Source: Brasenia schreberi (taxonomy: Eukaryota; Streptophyta; Magnoliopsida; Nymphaeales; Cabombaceae). From it: a DNA stretch of 64,000 nucleotides. The notes below the pieces were generated by a model. The model did no database searches, had not been told where the DNA came from, and saw nothing but the letters and a program-made list of their open reading frames with translations. The translations under genes were made by a program, and so were the position numbers. How positions within the stretch are numbered: position 1 is the stretch's first letter; every line of letters begins with the position of its first letter. Location of the stretch: contig JAYKKT010000037.1 of assembly GCA_036023115.1 (NCBI GenBank), forward strand, positions 496,001-560,000, given 5' to 3'. Below are positions 33,160-45,654 of the stretch, piece after piece.

Positions 33160-35394
33160 CCCCCCCCCAAGGGGCGGGTTTTTCAAGTTCTTCAAGCCCT
33201 CCTTGGCCCAACCGACCTCAGCCATCCCTCCTAGCCGAGTCTTCCACCAGCACCACAGCCGGCCACCACCTTGCTCCACCTGCGCCACTGCCTCCCAGCC
33301 AAGCACCACCACCACAACCGCTCCAGCCCAGCTTCCCGTCGCCACCATTCCATCCGGCCAAACCCCATCCTGCACATCCAAGACACCCGGCTACCCCTCT
33401 TCCATCCACCGCCTCTCCTCATCACCCGGTTAGTGCCTCAGCTTCACTCTCCTTCTTCTTCACTCCCCCTCCACTCTTAACCACCTACGCCACCACCACA
33501 CCCTGCCAACATCAGCCACTCGCCATCCTACCCATTCGGCCAAACCTTAGCCATTTCAACTAACCACCTAGAACCACTTCCCCTAGCAACACCCGGCCAC
33601 TCCACTTAGCTCCCTAAGACCTGCCCATATTACTTCCCATCAGCCCATAACTCCACCTTACCCCATACCCTATCTAGTTCCCTTCCCATCCTCGCCATTA
33701 CCTAGCCATCCTAACAGCCGGCCACCACTAAGTCTCCCTTAGTCGGCCACTCCAACCGACTGTACCTAAACCATTCGGCCAGCCACCCGCCAGCCTTAGG
33801 CACTCCCTTAGACACTCCCTTAGGCTCCCACTTAGTGCCATCTTTCCTAATACTACACCCTCCCTTAGTGACCCTACTTAGTCACTTTAGCCCAACACGC
33901 CAAGGCAGCCCCCTTCATAACAGTCGGCCACCTTCAAGGCGCCCTTCCCGCGCACCCAAAGCATCTGGCTAGCAGCCCCCATTGCCGTTCAACTCCGAGG
34001 AGCTCCCTCTTGCAGCCCAAGGCGAAGCCAAGTCCACGCTCAAGCAAGTCATCTTCGGACCAGCTATAAGTAAGTGCCTAACTCGGTCCTTAGTTGTAGA
34101 CTTGCTTAAATTAAATTTGATACGGGGTTGTAATAACGAAGCATAGTCTCCCCCCGCTTGTAATAACGTGGCTTGGCACACCCACACACACGTGCATTCT
34201 CTTAGTCGTGCACGATTTTGAACACACACGGGCCTAATCAGCCCCTAAGATATAAATCTATGTATATACTTTAAATTGCGTAGGGTTTTGCTTAAGTTGA
34301 GTGTGTTGTCTTTCAATTCAAGCACTCACACACATTGAGCTTCCGCTCTTATTCCCAAGACCCAAGTAAGGGCCGTGTTATACTATTTGGGTTTAATTTC
34401 ATGTTGTGTGCGTAGTACTTCAATTCAAGCACTCACACACATTGAGCTTTCGCTCTTATTCCCAAGACCTTAGTTAAGGCCATACTGCAATTTATATTTG
34501 GGTTTAATTTCACGTTGTGTGCGTAGTACTTCAATTCAAGCACTCACACACATTGAGCTTTCGCTCTTATTCCCAAGACCTTAGTTAAGGCCATACTGCA
34601 ATTTATATTTGGGTTTAATTTCACATTGTGTGCGTAGTACTTCAATTCAAGCACTCACACACATTGAGCTTTCGCTCTTATTCCCAAGACCTTAGTTAAG
34701 GCCATATTGCAAGTTATATGTGGGTTTCATTTCATGTCGTGTGTGTAGTCTTTCAATTCAAGCACGCACCCACATTGAGCCTTCGCTCTTATTTGCAAGA
34801 CCCGAGTAAGGACCCATATATACCTTATATACATATCTCCCTTCGGCATTTACATTACAAGTCATTTCCCTTCGGCATTGTCTTTATATTCGGGTTTTCC
34901 CTTTGGAGTAGCGTGAGTTTGCATTGCATCTACGCCATACCACGAGTTAGGGCGCATATTGCACCAAACCAAACCCCATACTCCCGCTCAAATTCGCCAC
35001 ATTTAGTGGAGTGTTCATAACACACACCTAGGTGGCCCATAAAGGGATAAAAGAAAGACTTAGGCACGTGCAAATCCACGTGATCTAAAATCTGGAATCG
35101 TACAAATAATGACCCGAATCAAACACCTCGAACCACTTTCGTAGGCTTTTCCACTCAAAACTCGATTTTTAAAGCGTACAGACTGACCCTTGCACATCGG
35201 TGCAAGAAGGTCTGCGACGATAAGAGCTTGCTTGCTCACAGTCACCACGTTAGAAGTCAGGTTAAAATATATCTTTGCTAGCTTAGGTAAGCTAGCTGGC
35301 ACACCCTGTTTATTCAAATAGGACTTAGACACACGAAAAGGTTCGCCCCAGGCCTAAGAAACCAGGGAGGCGGAGATTTTCGTGTCTACAGATT

Positions 35395-35412
35395 TGGCAC
35401 GCCCGGTGGGAC
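35395..35412 (+). other. Primer-binding site of internal region C
   Basis: TGGCACGCCCGGTGGGAC begins four bases after the LTR2 end. It is identical to that of B and D. Confidence 0.85.
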
Positions 35413-35529
35413 GTGAGTCTTTCAAAAGTCGAGTTAGTCTAGAAGCTTGCAAAAAATTTTCAAAGAGGTGTTGTTTTAACTTTGTTTTCTTTACTTGTAC
35501 TTAGGAAATTTTGAAAAAGCTTGAAAAGC

Positions 35530-38400
35530 ATGTCAAAATCCAATCCAAGTGAAGTGTCGAGCCAAGGCTCATGCGCATCAAGTTCTCACTCTAGGAGGAT
35601 TTTCAAAAATAAAATCAAACTAGACGAGATAGAGGACCTGAGAAGGGAATTTGAGGCCAAAATCAATGCTCTCAGCCAAGAGGCTGATGTAGGCAATTCG
35701 TGTTCATCAAATGGTGAACAAAAGGCCAAAAGAAAATCTGAAAAACCTCGCAAGCACAAAGAGTCCTCCGTAATGGAAGGCAACCAATACCACGAGTCCT
35801 TCACACAAAAGGATCGTAAAGCCCTACCGCAGCTACTGAAAGGGCAAAACAAAGAGAAAAGAAGTTACGCCCTGTCTAATTTCCTTCCTATGGATTACGA
35901 AACAGACAGTGACGACGAAATACCAAACTTTCATCGGTATGACGGCATGAGAGACCTTAGGTCTCACTTGCAACTTTTCTCGCGTCGAGCCCATAAGAAG
36001 AAAAAGGACTCGATGAAATGGGTGTATTGGTTCCCTTTATCCCTTAAAGGCACAACTGCCAAATGGCTGGCTTCCTACGACTTAAGCCAATTCGCTACTT
36101 TTGAAGAGTTAGCGAACTGCTTCATGCAAAGATTTGCACACAACGTAGAAGTCACGCTGACTCTGAATACTTTAAGGGATACAAAGCAAGGCATGAACGA
36201 AGATGTACATGCCTTCATTATACGATGGAGGTCACTTTTGGGCCAAGTGCGAGAGCCCATATCTGAAGGATGCGCAGTCATGCTCATCTTGGATAACTTT
36301 AAAAGCGAGTTAAAAACCCTTCTCTCGCTCCACGAGATCTCAACTTTCCATAAGTTGATCAAAAAGGCATCCCTTTTCGAAACAAACTTGAGAAAAGGGA
36401 CATACGATCAATTATGGAAAGGAAGTGCCGTTTCTAAAACCCGCTTGGAAAAACCCATCACTTATGGGCTACCCACGATGGATATAGGGGCAAAGCCCCA
36501 TAAAATTGCCAATGTCCGGGTGGATCCAGGCGTGGCGGGCACTTCCAAAAATTTTGAAAAACTACAAAACAAAAGGGAGCGAACCTTTCAAAAAACGGTT
36601 GAAAAACGGGAGTACACTCCGCTAGGGCAACCTGTGTCGGAGGTCCTAGACCTCCTACTTGCCCAAGGCATGATAGAACTTCTCGAAATCCCCGAAGGAG
36701 TCACTTCCAAAGGGGGGTATTTAAATCGATTTTTTAAGTATCATCGGCTCAAAGGCCATGATACCAAACGTTGTTTCTCTCTTTTAAATAAAATTGAGAA
36801 CTTGATAGCGGAGGGCCGGCTCCAGGTCACTGCGGAACCTGAGCCACCTCAAGCTATCTTCAAAGAACCCTTTCCCAAGCACGCCAGTGGCAGTGGGAAA
36901 GGAAAGGAGGTATGTACCCTCACCTTTTCAAAGGAACTAGCGCAAAATTCTGAGTCTGGTCGACCCACTTGTGCGCCCACTCTTGTACTGTACAAGAAGC
37001 CCGCCCAAGTCGTCATCCGAGGACCACCAAGAGCTGAATCCCCGGCTAAACCAGTTTTAAAACTTCAAGGTGCTCCTCAACTCATACTTAGAGCCAAATT
37101 TAGCATGAACCCTAGGCTGGTTGTGGGGGAAGTGACTAGATCCGGGAGGATCTATCAACCTCCGCACCTACAAAGTGCTAAAAAGGTGGTCAATGTGCCT
37201 GGCCCCTCAAAAGCATGTATTCTTGGAGTTCTGCCAAAAGCAGACACGGATAAAGTCATCCTAAATCCTTATGACTTCGAAAACCACCTTTCAAAGATTC
37301 CTATCCACATGTCGATCCTAGAGCTTATACAAACCTCGCCTAGGCATGGACTTGTGCTAGAGAAAATTCTAGAAAGAGCCATGGTTGATTCGAACATAAG
37401 ACCGGAATCCCTGTCTGCCCAAGTGGCTTTATTAGGAGCAAAATCGCCCATCACTTTCTTCGAAGATGATGTAGATAGACCCTACGAGTCCCACAACCAG
37501 GCCCTGCATATCGAGGTGGTTCTAAATAACCACTCTCTGGACAGGTGCCTAGTCGATGGGGGAGGAGGGTTCAACATCCTTCCACTTCATGTGGCGTATC
37601 AAATCGGAGTCACCTTGACTTCAGTAAACCCAAGCCCCATCATTATCACTGGATATGATGGGAATGCGTCTAGGCCATTAGGATCCATCGAACTCCTAAT
37701 GGAAACGGGAGGGATCACGCACACGTGGGTGTTCCATGTCTTGGACATCCACCCCCATTATAACCTGTTGTTGGGGAGGCCCTGGATACACAGCTTGTGC
37801 GCTGTGCCATCCACCTTCCACCGGTGTGTCAAGATCCCTTTCAGGGACTAGGTCGTAGTGATCTTAGGTGAGAGCCACCCACAACTTCAGGGGATCATAA
37901 ACTCCCCTTGTTTATCGAGCTCCTAGGCCCATGAGGCTAACCTAGGGCAGATTGTGATTGAGCCACCAAGGCTCGTGTTGAAGAACCCTAGGATGGTTGT
38001 ATGTGTGAAGGGGTCGCCCAAAGCAGGCCCCCTCCAGATTCTAACCCTTCTAGGAAAACCCAAGCGTTTCCTATTACCAAAGCCCCTGGACAAGAAGCCA
38101 TATGAGCACAATATGGACGACAACAAGTTCCAGGACCACGATCTTTATCAAAAATTTTCCAAAAACAAGAAATCATGGAACATGTTGTTGAATATGGGCT
38201 ACACGCCCTACAAAAGTCTAGGGGCACAGAACCAGGGTCTCCTAGAGCCCATCCTTCCTAGGGCTAATCCAAGCCGATATGGGATCGGCTATACTCCTAG
38301 AATACCGCCAGAGCCACCCCCTGTGACCACCTGGGTCAAGGGTGCCCTGGAACCTGCCTTAGAAGAGACCTATGATTTAGACCTCCTATTCCGAGTCTAA
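35530..38400 (+). pseudogene. gag-pro: Internal region C gag-protease: one frame, two premature stops
   Basis: From ATG 35530 to TAA 38398-38400 is 2,871 bases, exactly the length in D (956 codons plus stop). Only two stops interrupt it, TAG at 37849-37851 and at 37924-37926, both consistent with CAG-to-TAG. Gag has an acidic, coiled N-terminus (residues 1-60), a retrotransposon capsid-like part (about 150-290) and a zinc knuckle near residue 401 where the first Cys is replaced by Phe (FKYHRLKGHDTKRC), so metal binding is doubtful in this copy. The retropepsin motif LVDGGGG is near residue 676 (37549-37569), and a G-patch-like segment is near residue 885. The start was chosen because MSKSNPSEV is shared by B, C and D. 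Confidence 0.93.
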
Positions 38401-38426
38401 CCCGTAGTGTTTTCCCCTTTGTAGGT
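38398..38426 (+). promoter_or_regulatory. Gag-pro/pol junction of C
   Basis: TAA is followed by TAGTGTTTTCCCCTTTGTAGGT and ATG (38427). Pol lies in a different frame from gag-pro, so simple stop read-through would not join them in this copy. Confidence 0.5.
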
Positions 38427-41086
38427 ATGACGGAAGATCCCTTTTATAAAAATACAAAAACATTTGGAAAACTTAATATAAAAAAAATAGAAAAAGAAGA
38501 AAAACCAAAAACAATAGAAAAACAAAAACTCAAAAATAGAGTGCTTTGTATAGTTCCCAAGGTTCTTGTTTTACAAAAACCCAAAAAAATCAAAAATTTG
38601 GAAAATACCAAAAAGATTTTGTATATAGCTGCTCCTGGTAGCACTTTGGAAAAAGATTTCGAAAGGAATGTCGTCTGCATAGCCAGACCAAAATTTTCGA
38701 AATCAATTGAAAATTCGAGTACAAAACCAGATCTTAAAAAAATCACGCATCAAATTCCCTCGGGTCTATAGCCCACGAGAATGATCGAAGCCCAGAAGTG
38801 GATCCCCTCGAGGAAGATCCCACTTCTGAGCTCCTAGAATTTCATAAAATTCTCGATTTTGAAAGACCATCCAATTCAATAGGAGGAGATTTCATAGAGG
38901 TGAACCTAGGGGATGATTCCAATCCCAAAACCATCAAAATAGGCGCATGCTTGCATGAACATGAAAGATCAGCATTCATTGCATTTCTACTAACCTATTT
39001 AGATGTGTTTGCATGGATGTATGAAGACATGCCGGGCATAGACCCCAGCATTGTCGAGCACCGTCTTCCCTTAGATGCGGATATAAAACCCATAAAGCAG
39101 AAGCTTAGGAAAATACACCCAAATGTACACATGCAAGTCAAAAGAGGGTTTAGAAGACCTGCTAAAAGCCGAATTTATAAAACCCATTGCGTATTCTGAT
39201 TGGTTGTCAAACATCGTTGTAGTTCTAAAAACTAATGGGAAAATTCGAATATGCATCGATTTCATAAACCTGAATAAAGCCACTCCAAAGGATAATTATC
39301 CTTTACCAAACATAGATTTGATAGTCGATAGTACTGCAAATCATGAAATGTTTTCATTTATGGATGGCTATTCAGGCTATAATCAAATCAAACTAAGTCC
39401 ACGAGATCAGGGTAAGACCGCCTTCACAACCCCATGGGGCACGTACTGCTATACAGTCATGCCCTTTGGTTTGAAAAATGCCGGCGCAACATACCAATGA
39501 GCCATGACCATGATCTTCCATGATCAAATTCATGAGCTCGTAGAAGTGTATGTAGATGATCTCTTGGCAAAATCCAAAACCCGATGCACTCATATCAAAT
39601 GTTTGCAAAAGATTTTCGAAAGGCTTAGGCTTTACCAAGTAAAGCTAAACCCTCAAAAATGTGTATTCGGGGTAGAATCAGGGAAGCTTCTGGGCTTTAT
39701 GGTGAGCCAAAGGGGTATAGAAGACGACCCCTCTAAGTGTCGAGCCATCATAGACATGGCTCCACCCTCCAATCTCACTCAAATCCCAAGCCTCCAGGGT
39801 CGTTTACAATCCGTTCGCCGATTCATATCGAATCTGGCAACTAGATGCGAACCCTTCAACAAACTGTTGAGGAAGGGCACAAAATTCTTATGGGATGACG
39901 AATGTCAAAAGTCTTTCGAGAGACTAAAGGCATACTTGGTTAGTCCCCCCGTTTTGAATCCTCCGAAGCAAGGAAAACCGCTTTTACTCTACATCTCTGT
40001 GCATGCGAATGCTTTAGGAGCCCTATTGGCTCATGACGAGGATGACACCCATAAGGAGTATGCCATCTACTATATTTTGAAAACTCTCTTGGCTTATGAA
40101 CGAAATTATCAAGCCATGGAGAAGACGTGCTTGGCCCTAGTCTGGGCCTGCCAGAAATTCAAACACTATTTCCTAGATCATGAGATCTGGATAGTGTCCA
40201 AGCTTGATCCAATCAAGCACTTGTTCGAAAAACCCATTCTCACGGGTAGATTGGGTAAATGGCAACTCCTTTTAATGGAGTATGACCTTAAATACCATCA
40301 CCAGATCTCCATTAAGGGGCAAGCCCTAGCAGATTAAGTGGCTGAGTTCCCCTTAGAGGACGCATATCCCACACTTGCTGAAATGCCTGATGAAGGCATA
40401 TTGCAAAACCTATTCCAAAACCACATTTTGGCAAACAATTTCGAAAACCAAGTGTGGAAAATGCACTTCGATGGGGCACGAAACCAACGAGGGGCTGGTG
40501 TTGGGGTCATCCTCATCTCCACTGAAAAGGGCGAGATTCCCATAGCAATCCGCCTAGATTTCGAATGTTCCAACAACGTAGTTGAGTATGAAGCACTCAT
40601 ACAAGGCTTAAGAATTTTGAAAACTCTAGGGGAATCATGCATCGAGGTCTTTGGAGATTCGCTCCTTGTAATAAACCAGGTTTTGAAAATTTGGCAAGTA
40701 CATAATGAAAAACTGCTTCCATATCACGAGTTGGTCACTCGATTGGTTCAGTCCTTCCAATCGTGTAAACTCACACACGTAGGAAGAGAGGACAATGGCC
40801 TCGCCGATGCCCTCTCCTCCTTGGGTTCAGCCCTAAAGGTCGATCCCATTTCAGGGACCCGATCTTTAGAAATATGGCATGCGTCCAACCCATCCACACA
40901 CGATTTGGATATTTGCCAAAATAACCCAGATTCTATTGAAAAACCTTGGTTTTACGACATAAAACAATTTCTAGAAAATGGGGGATTCACCGAGGATGCC
41001 ACATCCAAAGATAAGGCATTCATTCGTAAGATTTCGACCCGATACACCATTCTGGGTGGGATTTTATACAAAAAAAGTTTTACCGG
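38427..41086 (+). pseudogene. pol: Internal region C pol, first part (linker, RT, both RNases H)
   Basis: ATG 38427 opens the lysine-rich linker. A small indel near 38730 and one gained A near 39140 shift the frame out and back. RT spans about 39010-39690 with YVDD at 39549-39560. TGA at 39498-39500 (CGA) and TAA at 40335-40337 (TAC) are further stops. First RNase H is about 39980-40190. The archaeal-type RNase H is about 40460-40830, with DGA, EYEAL, GDSLL and ADALSS. The reading is cut at ACCGG (41082-41086) by element D, just before the integrase zinc finger. Confidence 0.92.
41082..41086. repeat. Target-site duplication ACCGG, left copy (element D)
   Basis: ACCGG precedes TGTAGACG at 41087 and is repeated after TTTACA at 55874-55878. 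In B the uninterrupted site reads TTTTACCAGCATCC. Confidence 0.94.
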
Positions 41087-44000
41087 TGTAGACGCGCGAA
41101 AATCCCCGCCTCTTCGCCTCTTTCGTGGCTTGGAGTGGATCTTATCGTGCGTCTAAGGCCTATGTATACAAACAGGGCGTGCCAGCTAGCTTACTTAAGC
41201 TAGCGAAGATTTAATACTGACTTCTAAACGTGGCGACTGTGAGCAAGTGAGCTCTTGTCGTCGCAGACCTTCTTGCACCGATGCGCAAGGGTCAGTCTGT
41301 ACGCTTTTGCAAAAATCGAGTTTTGGGGAGAAAGTCTATGAAACGGTTCGAGGTGTCTATTTCGGGTCTTTAAGATGCGATTGCATGTTTTAGATCACGT
41401 GGATTTGCACGTGCCTAAGTCTTTTCTTTTATCCCTTTTTGGGTCGCCTAGTTTGTGTGTTATGAACACTCCACTACATGGGCGAATTCGAGCGGGGGTT
41501 GCTTCGATGCAATATGCGTCCTACCTCGTGGTATGGCGTAGATGCAATGCAAACTCACGCTACTCCAAAGGGAAAACCCGAAATGTAAAGACAATACTGA
41601 AGGGAAATAACAGAAGGGAAATAACCGAAGGGAAATAACCGAAGGGAAATAACCGAAGGGAAATATGTATATATCTTATGTATATGAGCCCTTACTCGGG
41701 TCTTGCAAATAAGAGCGAAGGCTCAATGTGGGTGCGTGCTTGAATTGAAAGACTTACACACACGACATGAAATTAAACCCAAATATAAATTGCAGTATGG
41801 CCTTGACTAAGGTCTTGGGAGTAAGAGCGAAGGCTCAATGTGTGTGAGAGTGCTTGAATTGAAGTACTACACACACGACATAAATGAAACCCAAATATAA
41901 CTGCAATAAGGCCTTTACTAAGGTCTTGGGAGTAAGAGCGAAGGCTCAATGTGTGTGAAAGTGCTTGAATTGAAAGACTGACTCACACGACAAGAAATGA
42001 AACCCAAATAGTATAGGTCGGCCCTTACTTGGGTCTTTCAAATAAGAGCGAAAGCTCAATGTGTGTGAGAGTGTTTAAATTGAAAGACTTACTCACACGA
42101 CATGAAATGAAACCCAAATAGTATAGGTCGGCCCTTACTTGGGTGTTTCAAATAAGAGCGAAAGCTCAATGTGTGTGAGAGTGTTTAAATTGAAAGACTT
42201 ACTCACACGACATGAAATGAAACCCAAATAGTATAGGTCGGCCCTTACTTGGGTCTTTCAAATAAGAGCGAAAGCTCAATGTGTGTGAGAGTGTTCGAAT
42301 TGAAAGACAACGCACCCAACTTAAACAAAACCCTTCGGAAATGAAATATATACGTAGACTTATATGTTAGGGGCTGATTAGGCCCGTGTGTGTTCAAAAT
42401 TGTGCACGACTAAGAGAGTGCACGTGTGTGGTTGTGCCAAGCCACGTTATTACAAGCGAGGGGAGACTATGCTCCGTTATTACAACCCCGTATCAAATTG
42501 AATTTCAAGCAAGTGTATGACTAAAGACCGAGTTTAGACACTTACAAGTAGCTGGTCCGTAGAGGTCTTGCTTGAGCGTGGCCTTGGCTTTGGGCTGCAA
42601 ACGGGAGCTCCGCGAAGGTATGTGATCAAGGGTGCTGGCCGGCTGCAAATGGGGCGCGGGATCTACGCCTCGAAGGGGGCCTGTAGCAAGTAGGTGGCGC
42701 CTCCAAGTAGGGAGTTTAGAGTGGCTGACTAAGTGGGTCTTAGGGTCACTAGGGAAGTTAGGTACTTAGGGAAACTGGACCTACAAGGTGAGCTAGTGGG
42801 AAGGCCAAATAGGACACCTAGGGGGGTCGGCCGAATGGGAGATGGTGGCTAAGTAGTGGCCAGCCACTTGGGTTATCCTAGGTTCGGCTAGGCTTAGATG
42901 GTGGCGGCAAAGGGGCTGAGCTGAAGGGAAGATGGGTGGCTAAGAGTGGAGGGGTGGTAGAGAGTGGCTTTGAGGGAGTTAGGGGGACTTACCGAATGGG
43001 GAGGAGTGGCGGATGGAGTGGGAGAGTGGCGGGCAGGTAGCTGTCGGCTGGTGGAGTTGGGGGAAGATGGTGGCGTCCGGCTGGGGGGCAGTGGTGGTGG
43101 ACGGAAGAGGGAAGGTGGCGGAGCAGGTGGCGGCTGGGGAGTGGTCACGGCTGGATGGAAGATGGAAGAAGGAGAGGGCCCGGCTGGGAGTGGAGAGTGG
43201 TTCCCACTTGGAAAACCCGCCCACAATGAGGGGGGTTTAAATAGGGGATGGGTAGGTCGGTTAGGGCTGGGTTGTGGGTAGTGGTTAGGTGGTTTAGGTG
43301 GGGTAGTATGTAGATAAGGTGGGCTGGATGGGGTTGGGCCAGATATTTTAAAACTAGGTGTTTTGATAAATCGTGGGCTAAGGGTGGTTTAGGGGTTTAG
43401 GGCTAGGTTAGGTGGTTGGGTTTTAGGGTGAGGTTTAGTGAGCTAGGTTAGGTGATTAGGCTAGGTTTAGGCTAGGATTAGGGAAATTAATCTAGGTTTA
43501 GGGAAGGATTAGGGGAGTGGGTTAGGTGATTAGGTTGGGATTAGGCCGGGATTAGGGAAGTGGGTTAGGTGATTAGGTTCAGATTAGGGGTGGATTAGGG
43601 GTTTAGGCTAGGTTTAGGCATTTTGGGTTAGGTTTAGGTGAAGGAGCTCCCTTAGCATGGCCCATAGACCTTGATCACCCCATGTTGGTGCAGCCCTAGG
43701 TTAGGTTTTAGCTAATTACAAGCTTAAACCCACTCAATTAGGCTAACCCACAAGATTAAACCCAAACTTGACACACAAGTCAAGCTTAATACAACACTCT
43801 TGATATTTTTCACCCCCACTCTCTCTCATGCCCAATATCCCACGTGAATTTCAAGTGGGCCCCACCTCCATTTATGAGGAGGTGATGTGGGCCATGGATA
43901 TGGATATTGGATTGGATCTCTGGATCCAAATCCAAATCCAAGTCCACATATGGGTTTGGATTGGAATCTGGATATATATGGTCCAGATCCAATCCAAACT

Positions 44001-44477
44001 GAACTCTGACTCCTTCGAGCTGGGTTCGAGACGGACGATTCGTGCGGGGCCTGACAGCATCAGTACTCCGTCTGCGTTGGGTCTTCGCCAACATAGTCGT
44101 CTGCCTCCGTTTCTGCCTTCCGGAGATGACTTCAAATGCTATTTTGATAAGAACAGGGTCTTGGACGTTCGAGATCCTGGGGTGTGAATCAGATACAAGA
44201 GTTGCTGCGCCGGGCTCGACAGGTGCTCCGGTTCCGGGCTCTTCTTGGCTCTCCTGGTCCTGTCTTGATCGGGCCAAGCCACTTCGGGGTTTCAAAACAT
44301 TTTTTAAAAGGGTTTTCAAAAGCTATATCATATGTTTTTGAAAGATAAAGTTTAAAACATATACGCAGGGTTTGTTTGGAAGGCTCCTGGGTTTCCAAAC
44401 TCAAAAATGGCCCTTTGGGGCTGCTTGTATAAAACCAGATTTGTTTAAGAAATTCGTGGGATTTCGGGGTGTTTACA
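41087..44477 (-). repeat. Element D 3' LTR
   Basis: On the minus strand it runs from TGTAAACACCCC (44477) to CGCGTCTACA (41087). It carries five GAAGGGAAATA units (41599-41665), six 110-112-bp units (anchors 41713, 41825, 41936, 42046, 42156, 42266 on the plus strand), GTAAGTG at 42545-42539, GGTAAGT at 42993-42987, TATTTAAA at 43243-43236, a G-strand telomere-like GGTTAGG tract (43380-43650), hairpin 1 (41259-41303) and hairpin 2 (41185-41204). Confidence 0.96.
41600..41666 (-). repeat. 14-bp short tandem repeat in the D 3' LTR
   Basis: CGAAGGGAAATAAC-type units, five in this LTR and six in the 5' LTR (52981-53062). The difference of one unit explains the whole length difference between the two LTRs. 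Confidence 0.9.
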
Positions 44478-44481
44478 GATG

Positions 44482-44490
44482 CCCCTCTTT
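44482..44490 (-). other. Element D polypurine tract
   Basis: AAAGAGGGG on the minus strand, followed by CATC and the LTR start at 44477. Confidence 0.82.
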
Positions 44491-45654
44491 GGCCTTGTCC
44501 AAATAGATTTGGATAAGGGCAAAGATGACAAACACCCCTTTTAATGTCTCCCTAGATCTAGCCACGAAGAATATGGGATCGTCCCATTTTAGCAAAAATC
44601 TCAATTTTACAAACTCTGGTAGGAGGAGATATCATGCCAAAGGGTTCACTTATGGAATCTGGTCCTAAATGGGATCATATTCATGCAAGTACCATGCGTG
44701 GAATGCAGATGACATGGGTGTGGTGCCAAAAGTGGCGACCTCCCAGAGACCAGATGTGGTCGAACTCTAGAGACTTACAAGGTCTATTGCTCCAAGTGAG
44801 CAAATCCTATGCTGTTCGATGTTCGGTTTTTTTTTTAAAACTTATTTACAAAGCTATTTACAAAAGGGACAACTGTCTTGAGTCTCGATCCTAAGGATCT
44901 CGAGCTCTTCGTGCTTGCCCTTGTTTGAGTCTTAACACTCGCTTATTTAGCGGAGGTTTTTATAAGAAAACCAGCTTCATTTCAAATTCCTACGCCTTAC
45001 TCGAAATGTCGAATTCTCAAACAAGATGAAATTCAAGTAAGTAAATCCTATTTTTACTTTAGGATTCCTCGAAATGAACCATGCTTTAGCTTGGGATAAG
45101 CCAAGGATGGGAAAGAGATACCACGGTCCCTTCTGAAGCGTCCCGTGGTTTAAGGCATAGAAGGCGGAAAACTGCTCTTTTTGAGCTTTTTGGCCTCTTT
45201 TTCCTTTTTCCCTAGAGGGTCTCCCTTTGGGAGTATTTTTTCTTTAATCCCTCTTTTTTTATAAGAGAATCGATTTTTCTTTTTGAAGTCTGGTTTCTTT
45301 CTTTTGGAAAGAGACTTTAAATGGGAAATTCCCTTTTGGTTTTGGGCCTTTGTTTTCCTTTTGGAAGGAGAAGAGAAGAGGGGAGGACTTATCCCAAGCC
45401 TACACTCGATCCATTCCAGATCAGCCTATTTAGAAATAGCACGTACTACTTGCAAGTATCTTGCTATGTTGAACTAGGCCTTTCTTTGTAAGAAGAAGGA
45501 TTTTGAAATGCAACCACGATTTTGAAAACTCCACTCTTTCACAAGTGCGAATTCTCTCACTTAGGGTCACACGAGTTCGCCTTTGCACCTTATTCACACG
45601 TCTCAGGGCAGCTATCCCTCTAAAATTTTCGAAAACTGGAATTTAATCCAGATC
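44491..45654 (-). other. Element D 3' non-coding region
   Basis: It is collinear with the 3' non-coding regions of the other copies. There is no sense gene. On the plus strand (antisense to D) a 64-codon frame at 45283-45477 resembles the antisense frames of A (6101-6292) and A' (11959-12156). Confidence 0.75.

Larger units (their letters stand above)
29006..35390 (+). repeat. LTR2, middle LTR of the composite, split by a solo LTR
   Basis: LTR2 consists of 29006-29843 and 32761-35390 plus the duplicated CAACC, about 3.47 kb without the insert. It ends TTCGTGTCTACA. It has five 111-bp-type units (anchors 34337, 34444, 34555, 34666, 34777), TATATAAA at 33152-33159, GTAAGTG at 34070-34076, hairpin 1 at 35175-35219 and hairpin 2 at 35277-35296. 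It is closest to LTR3 at both ends (about 1% in the first 410 bases by eye). Confidence 0.94.

Noticed and set aside
36903..36918. GAG|GTATGT as the 5' splice site of a gag-pol fusion mRNA
   Set aside because: It matches the donor consensus in all four copies, but joining it to TTTGTAG|GTATGA gives a stop at once, and it would remove the protease. Kept only as an alternative donor.
42894..43281. Glycine-rich and proline-rich frames on both strands, repeated at 54290-54677
   Set aside because: They fall in the LTR leader of D, overlap each other, and are low-complexity. They are duplicated because the LTR is duplicated.
43380..43650. Interstitial telomere
   Set aside because: The GGTTAGG-like units are irregular, occur at the same place in every LTR of the group, and are part of U3.
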